Shown here in pieces: positions 62,649 to 64,000 of a DNA stretch of 64,000 bases. The stretch lies in contig DATKVG010000181.1 in NCBI GenBank assembly GCA_035530195.1, forward strand, positions 12,163 through 76,162. Direction: 5' to 3'. The DNA is from JAPLKX01 sp035530195. Its GTDB lineage: Bacteria; Hydrogenedentota; Hydrogenedentia; Hydrogenedentales; SLHB01. Under the pieces are notes generated by a model, which was not told the DNA's origin, did no database searches, and saw only the letters and a list, made by a program, of their open reading frames with translations. The first letter of the stretch is position 1. Each line of letters begins with the position of its first letter. The translations under genes were made by a program, and so were the position numbers.

Positions 62649-63863
62649 CTACTGCGATACCAGGCTCGAAAGCTGCAGGATCGGCATGAACAGTGCAATC
62701 ACGATGCTGCCCACCACCAAACCCATCATCATGATCAAAATCGGTTCAATCAGGCTTGTCAGCGAGTCCACCGTAGCCTTCACTTCCGAATCGTAGAAAT
62801 CCGAGATCTTCGAGAGCATCTGTTCGAGCGCGCCCGTTTTCTCGCCCACGGCGATCATCCGCGTCACCATTGCCGGAAACTGCTCGCTCCGCGCCAGCGG
62901 GTCCGCCAGCGTATCGCCGCTGCGAACGCTGTCGCCCGCAATCCTCACCGCTCTCGCGAAAACTTCGTTGCCCGCGGTCCGCTCGACGATTTCCAGTGCC
63001 TGCAGGATGGCCACGCCGCTGCGCGTCAGCGTGCTCAACGTCCGCGTGAACCGGCTGATTGACACCTTCCGGATCAAGCTGCCGAACACCGGCATACGAA
63101 GTTTTAGCGAATCCAGATTGTACCGGCCCCCAGGCGTTTTCCCGTAACCCTTGATCGCAATGACGAGCCCCACAATAGCCCCGATTAAGATGAGGATCTT
63201 CCAGCTTCTCATCCCTTCGCTGGCCTGGATCAGGATGCGCGTCGGACCCGGAAGCTCCCTTCCAAAACTGGCGAAGATCTCCGCAAACTGCGGCACCACC
63301 CAGTAAATCAGGCCCGCCGCAATCAACAAAATCATGCTGAACGCCACAACCGGGTACGTCATCGCGCTCTTGATCCGACGCTTCAGTTCTTCCATCGCCT
63401 CCAGGTAATCCGCCAACTGAAGCAATACACCGTCCAGATCGCCGCCCGCCTCGCCCGCGCGCACCATGCTCACGTATATATCCGGGAATGCTCGCGGATA
63501 CTTCCGCAGCGCCTCCGAAAAACTCAGGCCACCCTCCACGTCCTGGCCCAACTGCGTGATCACGCCCGCAAACGTCGCGTTGTCCGTCTGCTCGGCCAGA
63601 ATATCCAAACCCTGCAGCAACGGCAGGCCCGCACTCACTATCGTCGACAACTGCCGCGTGAATATCAGCAATTCAGTGGTCTTCACCCGCGCGTTCGGCC
63701 TCGCGGCGGCCTTTTTCGAGCTTTTCGATACTTCCTGGACATTCTCCGCTATCAGTCCCTTCGCCAACAGCATCTGCGATACCACTTGACGGCTGTCCGC
63801 CGCCAACGTGCCCGTTTGACGCTTGCCGTCACGCCCCTTGGCTGTGTATTGGAACATGGCCAT
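62649..63863 (-). CDS. type II secretion/type IV pilus inner-membrane platform protein (GspF/PilC family)
   Basis: 404 residues. The N-terminus FQYTAKGRDGKRQTGTLAADS is typical. Two T2SSF domains follow: one with LSTIVSAGLPLLQGLDILAEQT and RAGEAGGDLDGVLLQLADYLE, the second with LSTLTRSGVAILQALEIVERTAG and AVGEKTGALEQMLSKISDFYD. Three hydrophobic helices are seen near residues 170-190, 215-235 and 375-395. It is the polytopic platform that works with the assembly ATPase. Whether it serves secretion or pili cannot be told, since partner genes lie outside the window. GGGGAG is 8 bases before the ATG. Confidence 0.92.
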   Translation of the reverse strand: MAMFQYTAKGRDGKRQTGTLAADSRQVVSQMLLAKGLIAENVQEVSKSSKKAAARPNARVKTTELLIFTRQLSTIVSAGLPLLQGLDILAEQTDNATFAGVITQLGQDVEGGLSFSEALRKYPRAFPDIYVSMVRAGEAGGDLDGVLLQLADYLEAMEELKRRIKSAMTYPVVAFSMILLIAAGLIYWVVPQFAEIFASFGRELPGPTRILIQASEGMRSWKILILIGAIVGLVIAIKGYGKTPGGRYNLDSLKLRMPVFGSLIRKVSISRFTRTLSTLTRSGVAILQALEIVERTAGNEVFARAVRIAGDSVRSGDTLADPLARSEQFPAMVTRMIAVGEKTGALEQMLSKISDFYDSEVKATVDSLTSLIEPILIMMMGLVVGSIVIALFMPILQLSSLVSQ

Positions 63864-63898
63864 AGCTGAAACTCCCCTCTCTAAACTTCCATGCCAGC

Positions 63899-63927
63899 AG
63901 TATAAAAACTTTCATGACATTTGACAA
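63899..63927 (-). promoter_or_regulatory. sigma70-type promoter for the GspF/PilC gene
   Basis: On the minus strand TTGTCA (63927-63922), 17 bases, TATACT (63904-63899). The expected start near 63892 leaves about 29 bases of leader carrying the GGGGAG ribosome site. This makes the gene the first of its transcript, not internal to an operon. Confidence 0.6.
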
Positions 63928-64000
63928 GAGTTTTCTTGGCCTCGAGATGCATGCCCTTTCCCAAATCAGGCTGCCGGTTGCGTTTAACCCGCCCCGCGCG

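Overview
This window looks like a GC-rich chromosome segment from a Gram-negative, probably uncultivated bacterium. The evidence is lipoproteins with lipoboxes, TolC-type outer-membrane channels, a type II secretion/type IV pilus F protein and FtsA. The gene mix (GH38 mannosidase, HpcH aldolase, B12 radical SAM, a Gfo/Idh/MocA remnant) would suit a Hydrogenedentota- or PVC-like lineage, but that placement is inference; nothing in the sequence fixes the phylum. No rRNA, tRNA or CRISPR array was seen. All calls come from reading the sequence; no database search was run.

Region by region. Positions 1-7600 hold the 3' part of metG, a repeat-filled gap, a glycosyltransferase-methyltransferase fusion, a Trk/Ktr potassium uptake operon with two TrkA-type subunits, and a sodium:amino-acid symporter. 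Positions 7679-10210 hold a MITE-like repeat and a class III ribonucleotide reductase (NrdD)-like protein that has two ATP-cones but neither the glycyl-radical/zinc end nor the thiyl-radical cysteine segment. Positions 10290-15142 are an accessory island: a small inverted-repeat element, two IS30-family transposase remnants facing each other, a TIR-domain ORF joined to the first 41 residues of a Gfo/Idh/MocA oxidoreductase, an attC-like imperfect palindrome followed at once by a HEPN-like gene, and an A/T-richer secreted protein.

Positions 15475-31225 return to core genes: guaBA, malic enzyme, a MacAB-like ABC export operon ending in acpS, an alpha-mannosidase, a lipoprotein, a second MITE copy, ftsA and a large coiled-coil protein. 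Positions 31482-38650 carry an acyltransferase, a B12 radical SAM enzyme, a Cys-rich PAS protein and a group of sugar or carboxylate enzymes. Positions 38752-44759 are a second ABC export operon (TolC, membrane fusion protein, ATPase, permease).

Positions 44863-53089 are the translation/RNA operon rimP-nusA-infB-DUF503-rbfA-nrnA-truB-ribF on the minus strand, with a canonical intrinsic terminator inside its leader, which suggests attenuation. Positions 53299-62614 hold pgeF, hslU (no hslV beside it), rpiB, a Sua5/TsaC gene, rdgB-rph-ctpA, and divergently an hsp20-lon pair overlapping by 10 bases. The window ends with a GspF/PilC gene behind a good sigma70-type promoter.

The best leads for new biology are the NrdD-like protein lacking both radical elements, the TIR/HEPN/attC/IS30 island, the leader terminator upstream of rimP-nusA, and several families of short repeats, one of which occurs three times, each time between convergent genes.
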